Of a DNA stretch of 64,000 nt, positions 16,922 through 26,866 are shown in pieces. Origin of the DNA: Caulobacter sp. (lineage in GTDB: Bacteria > Pseudomonadota > Alphaproteobacteria > Caulobacterales > Caulobacteraceae); NCBI RefSeq assembly GCF_017744445.1, contig NZ_JAGIBH010000003.1, positions 248,001-312,000 on the forward strand, read 5' to 3'. Below the pieces are notes generated by a model that was given only the letters and a program-made list of their open reading frames with translations, searched no databases and was not told the DNA's origin. Position 1 is the stretch's first letter. Each line of letters opens with the position of its first letter. The translations under genes and the position numbers were made by a program.

Positions 16922-18622
16922 ATGAAGATCGACCGTCGTAAGGTTCTGGGCCTCTTGGGCCTGTCGGGCGCAGCCGCCGGCGAGGCCGTCGCTCAGCCGA
17001 TTAACTGGTACAAGGGCCCGGTGGCCTTCGAGCACGGGGTGGCCAGCGGCGATCCCGGTACGACCTACGCGATCTTCTGGACCCGGGTGACGCCCAAGCA
17101 GCAGCCCGCCGGCGACATCGAAGTCCAACTCGACGTCGCCGCCGATCCGGACTTTAAGACCATCGTCGCGTCCAGCCGCACCCTGCGCGCCAAGGCCAGC
17201 GCCGACTGGACGGTCAAGCACGACCTGGACGGCCAGGGGCTGAAGCCAGCGACAGAGTACTTCTACCGCTTCAAGGCCAATGGCGTGACCTCGCCGGTCG
17301 GCCGCACGCGCACCCTGCCGGCCGGCAAGACCCAGGACGTCGTCCTGGCCGTGACCTCGTGCAGCCTGCATCCGAACGGCTACTTCAACGCCTATGACGC
17401 CATCGCCAAGCTGGATCGCGTCGACGCGGTGCTGCACCTGGGCGACTACATCTACGAGTATGGCGGTGGTCCCAAGGACTACGGCATGAACTCGCCGGTG
17501 GCCAAGGCGCGCGTGCCAGAGCCGATCCACGAGATCGTCAGCCTGGCCGACTACCGCGCCCGTCACGCCCAGTACAAGACCGATCCGGCCTTGCAGGCGG
17601 CCCACGCCCGCGCGCCGTGGATCGTGGTCTGGGACGACCACGAAACGGCCAATGACAGCTGGATCGGCGGGGCCGAGAACCACGATCCCAAGACCGAGGG
17701 CGACTGGGCCGCGCGCAAGGCCGCGGCGCTGAAGGCCTATTACGAGTGGATGCCGATCCGCGAGGCCGCGGCGGGGACCCTGCCCGAGGCCGCCTGGCGC
17801 GACTTCCAGTTCGGCGACGTCGCCAGCCTGTTGATGGTCGAGACCCGCCTGACGGGCCGCACCCAGGAGCTGGACTACGACGTCGACCTGCCGATGGTCG
17901 ATGGCAAGCCGGACCTGGCCGCCTTCACCGCCAAGTGGAAGGACCCCGCCCACCGGATGATGGGCGAGAAGCAGGAGCAGTGGCTGGCCGGTCAGGTCGG
18001 CGCCTCGACCAAGGCCGGGACGGCCTGGCAGGTGCTGGGCAACCAGGTGGTCATGGCCCGCGTCGCGCCGCCCAGCCTGTCCAAGACCATGGGGCAGGAA
18101 GCGTTCCAGGGCCTGCTGGCCAAGCTGCCTGACTATGCCAAGAAGCGCGTGGCGCTGTCGGACGCCATGTCGGCCCACGACATCCCCTCGAACCTGGACG
18201 CCTGGGACGGCTATCCGGCCGATCGCCAGCGGGTCTACGACATCCTTACGGCGGCCCAGGCTCGCCCGATCGTGCTGGCCGGCGACAGCCATATGTTCTG
18301 GGTGAACGAGCTGTGGAACGACGCCGGCGACAAGCGGGTGGCGGTCGAGTTCGGCGCCACGTCGGTGACCTCGCCCGGCTATGGCGACATCCTGCCCGGC
18401 GTGCCGCTGGGCGAGGCCTTCGTCCAGCGCAACAAGGAAGTGAAGTACGCCCACCCCAGCGCCAAGGGCTATCTGCTGCTGACCCTGGAGCACGGCAAGG
18501 CGACCGGCGAGCTGATCGCGGTGTCGACGATCGTGGACACCAAGTATGAGGCCAGCGTGCTGAAGCGGTTCGTGGTGACGCCGGCGAGTGGCGGTGGGGT
18601 CGAGGCGCTGAAGGAAGGCTAG
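16922..18622 (+). CDS. phoD: PhoD-type alkaline phosphatase / phosphodiesterase
   Basis: 566 residues. The N-terminus carries a twin-arginine signal (DRRKVLGLLG...), so the folded enzyme should be exported by Tat. PhoD landmarks in order: FEHGVASGDP, HLGDYIYEYGG, VWDDHETANDSW and LAGDSHMFWVNEL, all contributing metal ligands of the Fe/Ca site. It releases phosphate from mono- or diesters in the periplasm or outside the cell. It follows the TonB receptor in the same direction across a palindromic repeat that may separate or stabilise transcripts. Confidence 0.92.
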   Translation: MKIDRRKVLGLLGLSGAAAGEAVAQPINWYKGPVAFEHGVASGDPGTTYAIFWTRVTPKQQPAGDIEVQLDVAADPDFKTIVASSRTLRAKASADWTVKHDLDGQGLKPATEYFYRFKANGVTSPVGRTRTLPAGKTQDVVLAVTSCSLHPNGYFNAYDAIAKLDRVDAVLHLGDYIYEYGGGPKDYGMNSPVAKARVPEPIHEIVSLADYRARHAQYKTDPALQAAHARAPWIVVWDDHETANDSWIGGAENHDPKTEGDWAARKAAALKAYYEWMPIREAAAGTLPEAAWRDFQFGDVASLLMVETRLTGRTQELDYDVDLPMVDGKPDLAAFTAKWKDPAHRMMGEKQEQWLAGQVGASTKAGTAWQVLGNQVVMARVAPPSLSKTMGQEAFQGLLAKLPDYAKKRVALSDAMSAHDIPSNLDAWDGYPADRQRVYDILTAAQARPIVLAGDSHMFWVNELWNDAGDKRVAVEFGATSVTSPGYGDILPGVPLGEAFVQRNKEVKYAHPSAKGYLLLTLEHGKATGELIAVSTIVDTKYEASVLKRFVVTPASGGGVEALKEG

Positions 18623-18633
18623 TTCAGCACAGG

Positions 18634-18740
18634 CCCCCACCTGACCTCGCTCCGCGAGGTCTGTCCGCCCCCAAGCGGGGCGGAGGGTTATCTCTCCTCC
18701 CCCTGTTGGGGGAGGGGGACCGGCGAAGCCGGTGGAGGGG
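18634..18740. repeat. Intergenic repeat, family B copy 1
   Basis: Contains several nested hairpins: ACCTCGC...GCGAGGT, CCGCCCC...GGGGCGG, CTCCTCCCCCTG...GGGGGAGG and ACCGGCGAAGCCGGT. The right end (GGACCGGCGAAGCCGG...) recurs inside the methyltransferase gene near 57480-57500. The element abuts the stop codon of the LysE-family gene. Confidence 0.8.
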
Positions 18741-19367
18741 TCAGCGCCGCTCCAGCGCCAACCGCAGCCCAAACGCCACGAAGACGCTGCCGGTGATGCG
18801 GTCCAGCCACTGGACCACCACCGGCACGCGCAGCAGGCCCGCGATCGGCACCGTCGCGGCGATCAAAGCCGCGAACCACAGCAAGCCCTCCACGACGTGG
18901 ATGCTGGTCAGCAGCAGTCCGAACCGCGCCGGATCGACGCCGGCGGGCATGAACTGGGGCAGGAACGAGACGTAGAAGATCCCGACCTTGGGATTGAGCA
19001 GGTTGGTCAAGAGGCCCCGGCGCATCGCCGCGATCGGGCCGGCATCGACGGACTTCATCTCGCCGGGCTCGAACTGGTCGCGGGGCTTGATGATCATGCG
19101 GATCCCGGTCCAGGCCAGGTAGATCGCCCCGGCCCACTTCAGCACTGTGTAGGCGACTTCCGACGCCGTCAGCAGCGCCCCGACCCCGAACGACGCCGCC
19201 GCGCCCCAGACCAGGCAGCCCAGCCCGATGCCGATCGCCGCGCCCACGGCGCGCTTCGGCCCCTCGGCCGCAGCGGTGCGGATGACCAGCGCCGTATCCA
19301 GGCCTGGCGTCAGGGTCAGCAGGCCGGCCGCCAGGGTGAAGGCGACGAGGGCTTCAGTCGTGGTCAT
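18741..19367 (-). CDS. LysE/RhtB family amino-acid exporter
   Basis: 208-residue inner-membrane protein with about six hydrophobic helices and the LysE-family N-terminal signature (LVAFTLAAGLLTLTPGLDTALV) plus GLLTNLLNPKVGIFYVSFLPQF. It exports an amino acid or related metabolite; the substrate cannot be read from sequence. Its ATG overlaps the end of hisI by 14 bases, so the two are probably one transcript. The stop codon directly follows a family B repeat. Confidence 0.9.
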   Translation of the reverse strand: MTTTEALVAFTLAAGLLTLTPGLDTALVIRTAAAEGPKRAVGAAIGIGLGCLVWGAAASFGVGALLTASEVAYTVLKWAGAIYLAWTGIRMIIKPRDQFEPGEMKSVDAGPIAAMRRGLLTNLLNPKVGIFYVSFLPQFMPAGVDPARFGLLLTSIHVVEGLLWFAALIAATVPIAGLLRVPVVVQWLDRITGSVFVAFGLRLALERR

Positions 19368-19773
19368 GAATTGGCGCTTCCCGTTCGACCAGCTGTCCGT
19401 CTTCCAGAACCCGATAGAAGCACGAGCGGAAGCCGACGTGACAGGCGCCGCCGTCGCCGCGCGGGCGCACCTTGATCAGCACAGCGTCCTGGTCGCAGTC
19501 GACCCGCAGCTCGACCACGTCCTGCAGCTGGCCGCTGGTCTCGCCCTTCTTCCAGAGCTCGCCCCGCGAACGGCTGAAATAGTGGGCGATGCCGGTCTCG
19601 ACCGTCAGCTTCAGGGCTTCGTCGTTCATCCAGGCCAGCATCAGGATCTCGCCGGTGTCGGCATGCTGGGCCACCGCCACGACCAGGCCGTCGGCGTTGA
19701 AGCGGGGAGCCAGGGCGTTGCCGCGCTCCAGCTCGTGCTTGGTGTGGGCTTGGGGGAACAGGTCGGTGCTCAT
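19354..19773 (-). CDS. hisI: Phosphoribosyl-AMP cyclohydrolase
   Basis: 139 residues, the monofunctional HisI that opens the adenine ring of phosphoribosyl-AMP in histidine biosynthesis. Seen: MLAWMNDEALKLTVETG, FSRSRGELWKKGETSG, Zn/Mg-binding DCDQDAV and the Cys pair in GGACHVGFRSCFY. No HisE domain is fused. Usual family length. It is not beside other his genes here; the only linked gene is the downstream exporter. Confidence 0.95.
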   Translation of the reverse strand: MSTDLFPQAHTKHELERGNALAPRFNADGLVVAVAQHADTGEILMLAWMNDEALKLTVETGIAHYFSRSRGELWKKGETSGQLQDVVELRVDCDQDAVLIKVRPRGDGGACHVGFRSCFYRVLEDGQLVEREAPIHDHD

Positions 19774-19837
19774 GGCGCCACATATGGCGTAGGGCTGGCC
19801 GCTGCGCTAGTTTCCCGCCTTCTCGGTAGGGGACGAG

Positions 19838-20722
19838 ATGAACCTGAAAGACCGCATCAAGGCCGGCGTGGCGGCGCTGGACGAGAGGGCGAGGCCGTGG
19901 GCGCGAAAGTCGCGCTGGAACGGCTATGCCTACGAGTTCCTGCTGTTTGGACTGAAGCAGGCCTGGGCCTGCCTGTTCGGCGGCCTGATGCTGGCCCTGC
20001 TGGTCGGCACGCATCTGTTCTGGCCGGCCGGCGCGCCGCTGGCGCGCTACGACTTCCTGGTTATCGCCGCCGTCGCCATCCAGGCCATGCTGCTGGCCCT
20101 GAAGCTGGAGCGCTGGGACGAGGCGCTGGTCATCTTCATGTTCCACGCCGTCGGCACGGTGATGGAACTGTTCAAGACCGCCCACGGCTCGTGGATCTAT
20201 CCCGAGCCCAGCTTCTTACGCATCGGCGGCGTGCCGCTGTTCACCGGCTTTATGTACGCCTGCGTCGGCAGCTATATCGCCCGCATCTGGCGGCTGTTCG
20301 ACATCACATTCGTGCGGTATCCGCCGTTCTGGACGACGCACATCCTGGCGGTGCTGATCTACGCCAACTTCTTCACCCACCACTACATGATGGACTTCCG
20401 GATCGGCCTGTTCGCCCTGTCGGCGATCCTGTTCGGCCGGACCTGGTTTGTGTTCACCCCTGACCATGTCGCGCGCCGCATGCCGATGCTGATGGGCGCG
20501 GTGCTGGTGTCGCTGTTTATCTGGTTCGCCGAGAACCTGGGCACTTTCGCCGGGGCCTGGATTTATCCCAGCCAGGCCAAGGGCTGGCACATGGTGCCGT
20601 TCGAGAAGATGGGCGCCTGGTATCTGCTGATGCTGATTAGCTTTGTCCTGGTGACGCTGGTGCATCGGCCGGTGGATGCGTGCGTGGCGCGGATCCGGGA
20701 GGGGATCCGGGCGGCGGCTTAG
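19838..20722 (+). CDS. DUF817 family integral membrane protein
   Basis: 294 residues with about eight hydrophobic helices. Family-like motifs: FLLFGLKQAWACLFGGLMLA, a central FMFHAVGTVMELFKTAHGSW, and FTHHYMMDFRIGLFAL rich in His. Members of this YoaT-like family have no assigned biochemical role. ATG at 19838 follows TAGGGGA. The gene stands alone, divergent from hisI, and ends next to a family B repeat. Confidence 0.85.
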   Translation: MNLKDRIKAGVAALDERARPWARKSRWNGYAYEFLLFGLKQAWACLFGGLMLALLVGTHLFWPAGAPLARYDFLVIAAVAIQAMLLALKLERWDEALVIFMFHAVGTVMELFKTAHGSWIYPEPSFLRIGGVPLFTGFMYACVGSYIARIWRLFDITFVRYPPFWTTHILAVLIYANFFTHHYMMDFRIGLFALSAILFGRTWFVFTPDHVARRMPMLMGAVLVSLFIWFAENLGTFAGAWIYPSQAKGWHMVPFEKMGAWYLLMLISFVLVTLVHRPVDACVARIREGIRAAA

Positions 20723-20728
20723 GCGGTC

Positions 20729-20843
20729 ACTTGCCCCCACCTGGCCTGCTACGCAGACCGTCCGCCCCCGAAGGGGGCAGAAGGTGCGCGCCGATCCTTC
20801 TTCCCCCTCCGGGGGAGGAGCGCGAAGCGCGGAGGGGGCAAGT
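20729..20843. repeat. Intergenic repeat, family B copy 2
   Basis: Outer arms ACTTGCCCCC and GGGGGCAAGT, with inner hairpins CCGCCCCCGAAGGGGGCAG and TTCCCCCTCCGGGGGAGGA and the shared GGAAGAAGG type core. It fills the space between convergent DUF817 and folE genes and may terminate both. Confidence 0.85.
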
Positions 20844-20851
20844 TCTCGAAA

Positions 20852-21487
20852 CTACTTCCGCACCAGATCCATGAACCGCTGCTGCAGGACCTTGTCGGTC
20901 TTGAACACGCCGCGGAACTGGGTGGTGATGGTCGAGACGTCGTGGTGGTGGACGCCGCGGGTGCTCATGCACTGATGCTCGGCGTCGATCAGCACGGCGA
21001 CGCCAGCGGCTGAGAGGTGATCCTCGATGGCGTCGGCGATCTGCATGGTCATGGTCTCCTGGGTCTGGAGACGCTTGGCGAAGATCTCGGTCAGGCGGGC
21101 CAGCTTGGACAGGCCGACGACCTTGCCGGTCGGCATGTAGGCGATCCAGGCCTTGCCCAGGAACGGCGCCATGTGGTGCTCGCAGTGGCTCTGCACGTCG
21201 ATGCCGCGCAGCATGACCATGTCGTCATAGCCCTGCACGTCCTCGAAGGTGCGGCTGAGTTCCTTGGCCGGGTCGCCATGGTAGCCGGCGAACCACTCGC
21301 CATAGGCGTCGACCACGCGCTGGGGCGTATCGAGCAGGCCTTCGCGGTCGGGATTGTCGCCGGCCCAGGCCAGCAGGGTCCGGACGGCGGCCATGGCCTC
21401 GTCTCGGGTGGGGCGCTGGGCGGGTTCAAGATCAAGACCGGCGTCTTCAGTACCGATCAGGGTTCGCTCGCGGGTCAGTGCGTCCAT
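20852..21487 (-). CDS. folE: GTP cyclohydrolase I
   Basis: 211-residue enzyme that makes 7,8-dihydroneopterin triphosphate from GTP, the first step of folate synthesis. Zinc ligands and the catalytic region are intact: [21 protein letters not shown] and [13 protein letters not shown] at 21487 was chosen because the fold begins there; the frame runs 30 codons further upstream without conservation. Divergent from cysS. Confidence 0.95.
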   Translation of the reverse strand: MDALTRERTLIGTEDAGLDLEPAQRPTRDEAMAAVRTLLAWAGDNPDREGLLDTPQRVVDAYGEWFAGYHGDPAKELSRTFEDVQGYDDMVMLRGIDVQSHCEHHMAPFLGKAWIAYMPTGKVVGLSKLARLTEIFAKRLQTQETMTMQIADAIEDHLSAAGVAVLIDAEHQCMSTRGVHHHDVSTITTQFRGVFKTDKVLQQRFMDLVRK

Positions 21488-21667
21488 GTTTTGAAGGGGT
21501 TCTTCCCGGGCTGAGTTGCGCCGAAGCGCCTGTCGCCCCGGAATTACGCGTGCCACCCGTCGCGCCTTCCCCACCAAACAGACGTGGTGATCGGAGCGCG
21601 TCCTAGCTATATGGGGCCGGCCCCTTCGCGGGGCAACACCTCCGTTACGTTAGGTTGCTGCGGCCCA

Positions 21668-23059
<1,392 letters not shown>

Positions 23060-23092
23060 GGGCCTTTAGTCTTTTCCCAAGCCTCCCAAATA

Positions 23093-23201
23093 CCGCTCAT
23101 CCCCGCGAAAGCGGGGACCCAAGCTGACTCTCGGAGACTTGCAAGGCCGAGCTGAAATCCGCTGACTCGGCTTGGGTCCCCGCTTTCGCGGGGATGAGCG
23201 G
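23093..23201. repeat. Palindromic repeat, family A copy 3
   Basis: Near-perfect 32-base inverted arms (23093-23124 and 23170-23201), each CCGCTCATCCCCGCGAAAGC... and its complement, around a 45-base centre. The arms share the CCCCGCGAAAGCGGGG core of copy 1. It lies between cysS and the GIY-YIG gene. Confidence 0.9.
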
Positions 23202-23227
23202 ATTGGGGGAAAGAACGGGGATCGTGG

Positions 23228-23521
23228 CTAGCAGTTCAGGGTCTCGTACAGATCTGTCCAACCTGGATTCCGCGTCTCGATCAGCTCGATCTTCCAAGCG
23301 CGGTTCCATTTCTTGATCTGCCGCTCGCGCGCGAACGCGCCCTCGCGGGTCTCACCAAGTTCGTACCAGACTAAGCGATCCACGCTGTACTTCGCCGTAA
23401 AGCCTTTGCGGATCTTTTCCCGATGCTCCCAAACGCGACGCGAAAGGTCGTCCGTATGCCCGCAGTAGAGCGTGCCATAGGGTCGACTCGCGAGGATGTA
23501 GACGGCGAACATCCGATCCAT
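23228..23521 (-). CDS. GIY-YIG domain protein (UPF0213/YhbQ-like)
   Basis: 97 residues forming a single GIY-YIG nuclease fold: VYILASRPYGTLYCGHTDDL (the GIY and YIG strands as YIL and LYCG), the following Arg in LSRRVWEH, and the typical tail ERQIKKWNRAWKIELIE. Such small proteins are common and mostly of unknown function, with possible nuclease activity. ATG at 23521 chosen. A full family A palindrome lies on one side (23093-23201) and a half copy on the other (23562-23593). The gene's codon use is less GC-biased than its neighbours', which fits recent acquisition. Confidence 0.88.
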   Translation of the reverse strand: MDRMFAVYILASRPYGTLYCGHTDDLSRRVWEHREKIRKGFTAKYSVDRLVWYELGETREGAFARERQIKKWNRAWKIELIETRNPGWTDLYETLNC

Positions 23522-23561
23522 CACCAGAACTTATCATGAACATTATTGGCGCGGAAAGTCC

Positions 23562-23593
23562 GCTTGGGTCCCCGCTTTCGCGGGGATGAGCGG
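23562..23593. repeat. Half copy of palindromic repeat, family A copy 4
   Basis: GCTTGGGTCCCCGCTTTCGC... through GGGGATGAGCGG, identical to the right arm of the copy at 23170-23201, but with no left arm. It lies just upstream of the GIY-YIG gene. Confidence 0.85.
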
Positions 23594-23649
23594 ATAAGGG
23601 GATAAGCGAGATTGAGCGCTCAGGAGCGGTGGTGATAAAGGACCGCCCC

Positions 23650-24111
23650 ATGAAACGCGCCGTCGAACATCGCATCGGGATCCAGGCCCCCGCCGAGATC
23701 GTCTGGGACGTGGTCTCGGACTTCTCGACCTGGAACGAGTGGAACCCGCTTTATCGCCGGGCCGAGGGCCAGATGAAGATCGGCACGGCCCTGACGCTGG
23801 AACAGCACCTGCCCGGCGAGCCGGCCAAGGTCATCGCCCCGATCGTCCAGGACTGGGTGCCGTACGAGCAGCTGCACTGGCGTTCCAGCCGGATGGGCGG
23901 GTTCGTCACGGCGATCCGTTATCTCGAGATCGAGAACATGGGGCCGGGCAATTCGACGTTCTCGAACGGCGAGCTGTTCATGGGCCTCTTGCTGCGGTTC
24001 GTGTCCCGCGACGAGCGCCGCAAGCTGAAGGCCGCCTTCACCGAAATGGGCGAGGCAGTGCGCGATCGCGCCGAAGCCATTTGGGCCGAGCGCCAAAAGA
24101 CCCCATCTTAA
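23650..24111 (+). CDS. SRPBCC (START-like) domain protein
   Basis: 153 residues with the SRPBCC pattern: IGIQAPAEIVWDVVSDFSTWNEWNP at the N-terminus, a beta-grip with long strands, and a C-terminal helix (LKAAFTEMGEAVRDRAEAIW). These proteins hold hydrophobic ligands or act as cyclase-like enzymes; no ligand is implied here. ATG at 23650 follows an AAAGGA site; a GTG 7 codons upstream is less likely. The next gene starts 7 bases downstream, so it may be co-transcribed with the Fe-S scaffold. Confidence 0.85.
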   Translation: MKRAVEHRIGIQAPAEIVWDVVSDFSTWNEWNPLYRRAEGQMKIGTALTLEQHLPGEPAKVIAPIVQDWVPYEQLHWRSSRMGGFVTAIRYLEIENMGPGNSTFSNGELFMGLLLRFVSRDERRKLKAAFTEMGEAVRDRAEAIWAERQKTPS

Positions 24112-24118
24112 GTTCGCG

Positions 24119-24580
24119 ATGATCGACGACCTCTACAGCGCCAAGATCCTGACGCTCGTGGCCAACATGCCGCGCGCGGGACGCTTGCCCGCGCCCGACG
24201 CCAGCGCCGAGAAGACGGCCAAGCTGTGCGGCAGCCGGATCGTCGTCGATGTGAAGGTCGAAGGCGGCAAGATCGTCGACTACGCCCAGGAGGTTTCGGC
24301 CTGCGCCCTGGGCCAGGCGTCCGCCGCGATCCTGGGCGCGAACGTGGTCGGAGCGGAACTTTCCGACATCGAGTTGGCGCGCGACTCTCTGCGCGCTATG
24401 CTGAAGACGAACGGTTCGCCTCCCGCGGGCCGCTTTGCGGAGCTCGCCGTGCTGGAGCCGGTCAAGGACTATCCCGCCCGTCACGCCTCGACGCTGCTGG
24501 CGTTCGAGGCGACGGTCGAGGCTGTCCGGAAGGCCACAGGCGTCGGCGAAACGCGAACTAGCACCGCCGGCGCGGCTTGA
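24119..24580 (+). CDS. NifU/IscU-like iron-sulfur scaffold, third Cys absent
   Basis: 153 residues resembling the NifU N-terminal/IscU scaffold that builds Fe-S clusters. Cys37 (AKLCGSR) and Cys62 (VSACALGQAS) match the first two scaffold cysteines. The third, expected in the helix near YPARHASTLL, is replaced by Ala/Ser around residues 123-124. This looks like a variant subfamily rather than recent decay, since the rest is intact. It precedes yidD and thrS. Function as a scaffold is therefore uncertain. Confidence 0.82.
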   Translation: MIDDLYSAKILTLVANMPRAGRLPAPDASAEKTAKLCGSRIVVDVKVEGGKIVDYAQEVSACALGQASAAILGANVVGAELSDIELARDSLRAMLKTNGSPPAGRFAELAVLEPVKDYPARHASTLLAFEATVEAVRKATGVGETRTSTAGAA

Positions 24581-24596
24581 TCGCCCCACTCAGGGG

Positions 24597-24618
24597 GTTA
24601 GTACTTTACTGGACTAAC
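24597..24618. repeat. Short inverted repeat
   Basis: GTTAGT (24597-24602) and ACTAAC (24613-24618) around a 10-base spacer, AT-rich, in the 55-base gap before yidD. Could be a protein site or a weak hairpin. Confidence 0.35.
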
Positions 24619-24635
24619 AGGCGTCGCGCGCAGGC

Positions 24636-24890
24636 ATGACCTTCTACGAACGCACCGTCGATTTGGGCCTTCGGGCCTACAAGTTGACGCTCTCGCCCCT
24701 CATCGGGCGGCAGTGCCGCTTCGCGCCGAGCTGTTCGGAGTACGCGGCGGCCGCCCTCAAGGATCATGGCCCGCTCAAGGGTTCCTGGTTGGCGTTGCGA
24801 CGGATTTGCCGCTGCAATCCGTTAGGTGGATCGGGCTACGACCCGCCCCCGCCGGCAAGCCAGCCACGCAAGTGGATATGTGAAGAATGA
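24636..24890 (+). CDS. yidD: Membrane protein insertion efficiency factor YidD
   Basis: 84-residue YidD family protein, a membrane-associated factor linked to YidC-dependent insertion. Motifs: [43 protein letters not shown] and GGSGYDPPP, with the family cysteines. Usually yidD lies by rnpA and yidC; here it is upstream of thrS and overlaps its ATG by 4 bases, so translation is coupled. Confidence 0.95.
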   Translation: MTFYERTVDLGLRAYKLTLSPLIGRQCRFAPSCSEYAAAALKDHGPLKGSWLALRRICRCNPLGGSGYDPPPPASQPRKWICEE

Positions 24891-26866
24891 TCGATCTGGT
24901 TTTCCCCGACGGCTCCTCCCGTCAGTATCCCGATGGCTCGACGGGGCGCGACGTCGCCGCGGCCATCTCCAAGTCGCTGGAAAAGAAGGCGCTGCTGATC
25001 AAGCTGGACGGCCAGGTGCTGGACCTGGACCGCGCCCTGACGCCTGACCTGCTGACGGGCGAGCGCAAGTTCGAGATCCTGACGCGCGAGGCTCCGGAAG
25101 CCCTCGACACCATCCGCCACGACACGGCCCACGTGCTGGCCGAGGCCGTGCAGGAGCTGTTCCCCGGCACGCAGGTCACGATCGGCCCGAACGTCGAGGA
25201 CGGCTTCTACTACGACTTCGCGCGCGAGGAGCCCTTCAGCCTGGACGATCTGGAAACGATCGAAAAGCGCATGAAGGAGATCGTCGACCGCGACGAGAAG
25301 ATCACGCGCGAGGTCTGGGACCGCGAAGAGGCCATCGCCCACTTCGACGGCATCGGCGAGCAGTACAAGGCCCAGATCATCCGTGACCTGCCGGGCACGG
25401 ACACGATCACGGTCTACCGCCAGGGCAATTGGAAGGACCTGTGCCGCGGGCCGCACCTGCCGTCGACCAAGCATGTCGGCAAGGCCTTCAAGCTGACGAA
25501 GCTGGCCGGCGCCTACTGGCGCGGCGACCAGAACAACGCCCAGTTGCAGCGCATCTACGGCACGAGCTGGGCCTCGGACGCCGACCTGGAAGCGCACCTG
25601 AAGCGCATTGAGGAAGCCGAGCGTCGCGATCACCGCAAGCTGGGCAAGACGATGGACCTCTTCCACATCCAGGAAGAGGGCAAGGGCATGGTGTTCTGGC
25701 ACGCCAAGGGTTGGGCCCTGTACCGCGTGCTGGAAGACTACATGCGCCGTCGTCTGGACGCGGCCGGCTACAAGGAAGTCAAGACTCCCCAGATCCTCGA
25801 CAAGAGCCTGTGGGAGAAGTCGGGCCACGCCGAGAAGTTCGGCCACGCCATGTTCATGTGCGAAAGCGCCGAGGGCGAGGTCCTGGCCGTCAAGCCGATG
25901 AACTGCCCCGGCCACATCCAGATCTTCAACGTCGGCCAGAAGAGCTACCGCGAGCTGCCGCTGCGCATGGCCGAGTTCGGCGCGTGCCACCGCTACGAGC
26001 CCTCGGGCGCCATGCACGGCATCATGCGGGTGCGCGCCTTTACTCAGGACGACGCCCACATCTTCTGCCGCGAAGAGCAGGTCACGGAGGAAAGCGCCAA
26101 GTTCATCGAACTGTTGCGCAGCGTCTATAACGACCTGGGCATGACGCTGGCTGACACCAAGTTCTCCACGCGTCCGGACCTGCGGGCCGGCACGGATGAG
26201 GTCTGGGATAAAGCAGAATCGGCTCTCTCGGCCGCTGCCGAGGCAGCCGGTGAGACCTTGGTGCTGCAGGAAGGTGAAGGCGCCTTCTACGGCCCGAAGC
26301 TCGAGTTCTCGCTAAAAGACGCTATTGGTCGAGTTTGGCAGTGCGGCACGCTGCAACTTGATTTCGTTTTGCCGGAACGATTGGACGCCGAGTACGTTTC
26401 GGAGGATGGTTCGAAGAAGCGTCCGGTGATGCTTCACCGGGCGATCTTGGGGTCCTTCGAGCGTTTCATCGGCATCCTGTTGGAAAACTACGCGGGCTCG
26501 CTGCCGGTATGGCTGGCGCCCACGCAGGTGGTCGTGGCCACGATCACGTCCGACGCCGACCCGTACGCCCTGGAGGTCGTCGAGAAATTGACGAAGCTGG
26601 GGATGCGCGCGGAAGTGGATCTGCGTAATGAAAAGATCAACTACAAGATTCGCGAGCACAGCCTCGCAAAGGTGCCTGTGATCGCGGTGGTCGGACGTAA
26701 GGAAGCGGAAACGGGGCAACTGGCCCTGCGTCGCCTCGGCAGCGAGGGCCAAAGCGTGCTCTCGCTCGAGGAAGCGCTGCGCGTCCTGAAGGACGACGCC
26801 ACGCCGCCGGACGTCAAGCGCGCCCTGGGCGTCGCCAATCCCGCACCGGAGGCCGCGACCGCCTGA
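24887..26866 (+). CDS. thrS: Threonyl-tRNA synthetase
   Basis: 659-residue class II synthetase: TGS domain (1-60), editing domain with [10 protein letters not shown] (about residue 75) and the later zinc-type Cys/His, a catalytic core with [27 protein letters not shown] and [11 protein letters not shown], and the anticodon-binding C-terminus. Gene length and motifs are normal. About 26200-26450 carries many A/T-ending codons (AAA, GCA, CTA, ATT, CGA) unlike the rest of the gene, a possible recombination tract. The next gene's ATG shares one base with the stop. Confidence 0.97.
   Translation: MIDLVFPDGSSRQYPDGSTGRDVAAAISKSLEKKALLIKLDGQVLDLDRALTPDLLTGERKFEILTREAPEALDTIRHDTAHVLAEAVQELFPGTQVTIGPNVEDGFYYDFAREEPFSLDDLETIEKRMKEIVDRDEKITREVWDREEAIAHFDGIGEQYKAQIIRDLPGTDTITVYRQGNWKDLCRGPHLPSTKHVGKAFKLTKLAGAYWRGDQNNAQLQRIYGTSWASDADLEAHLKRIEEAERRDHRKLGKTMDLFHIQEEGKGMVFWHAKGWALYRVLEDYMRRRLDAAGYKEVKTPQILDKSLWEKSGHAEKFGHAMFMCESAEGEVLAVKPMNCPGHIQIFNVGQKSYRELPLRMAEFGACHRYEPSGAMHGIMRVRAFTQDDAHIFCREEQVTEESAKFIELLRSVYNDLGMTLADTKFSTRPDLRAGTDEVWDKAESALSAAAEAAGETLVLQEGEGAFYGPKLEFSLKDAIGRVWQCGTLQLDFVLPERLDAEYVSEDGSKKRPVMLHRAILGSFERFIGILLENYAGSLPVWLAPTQVVVATITSDADPYALEVVEKLTKLGMRAEVDLRNEKINYKIREHSLAKVPVIAVVGRKEAETGQLALRRLGSEGQSVLSLEEALRVLKDDATPPDVKRALGVANPAPEAATA

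Noticed and set aside
23093..23593. CRISPR array
   Set aside because: Repeats are inverted rather than direct, only a few copies exist, and there is no regular spacer length or cas gene.
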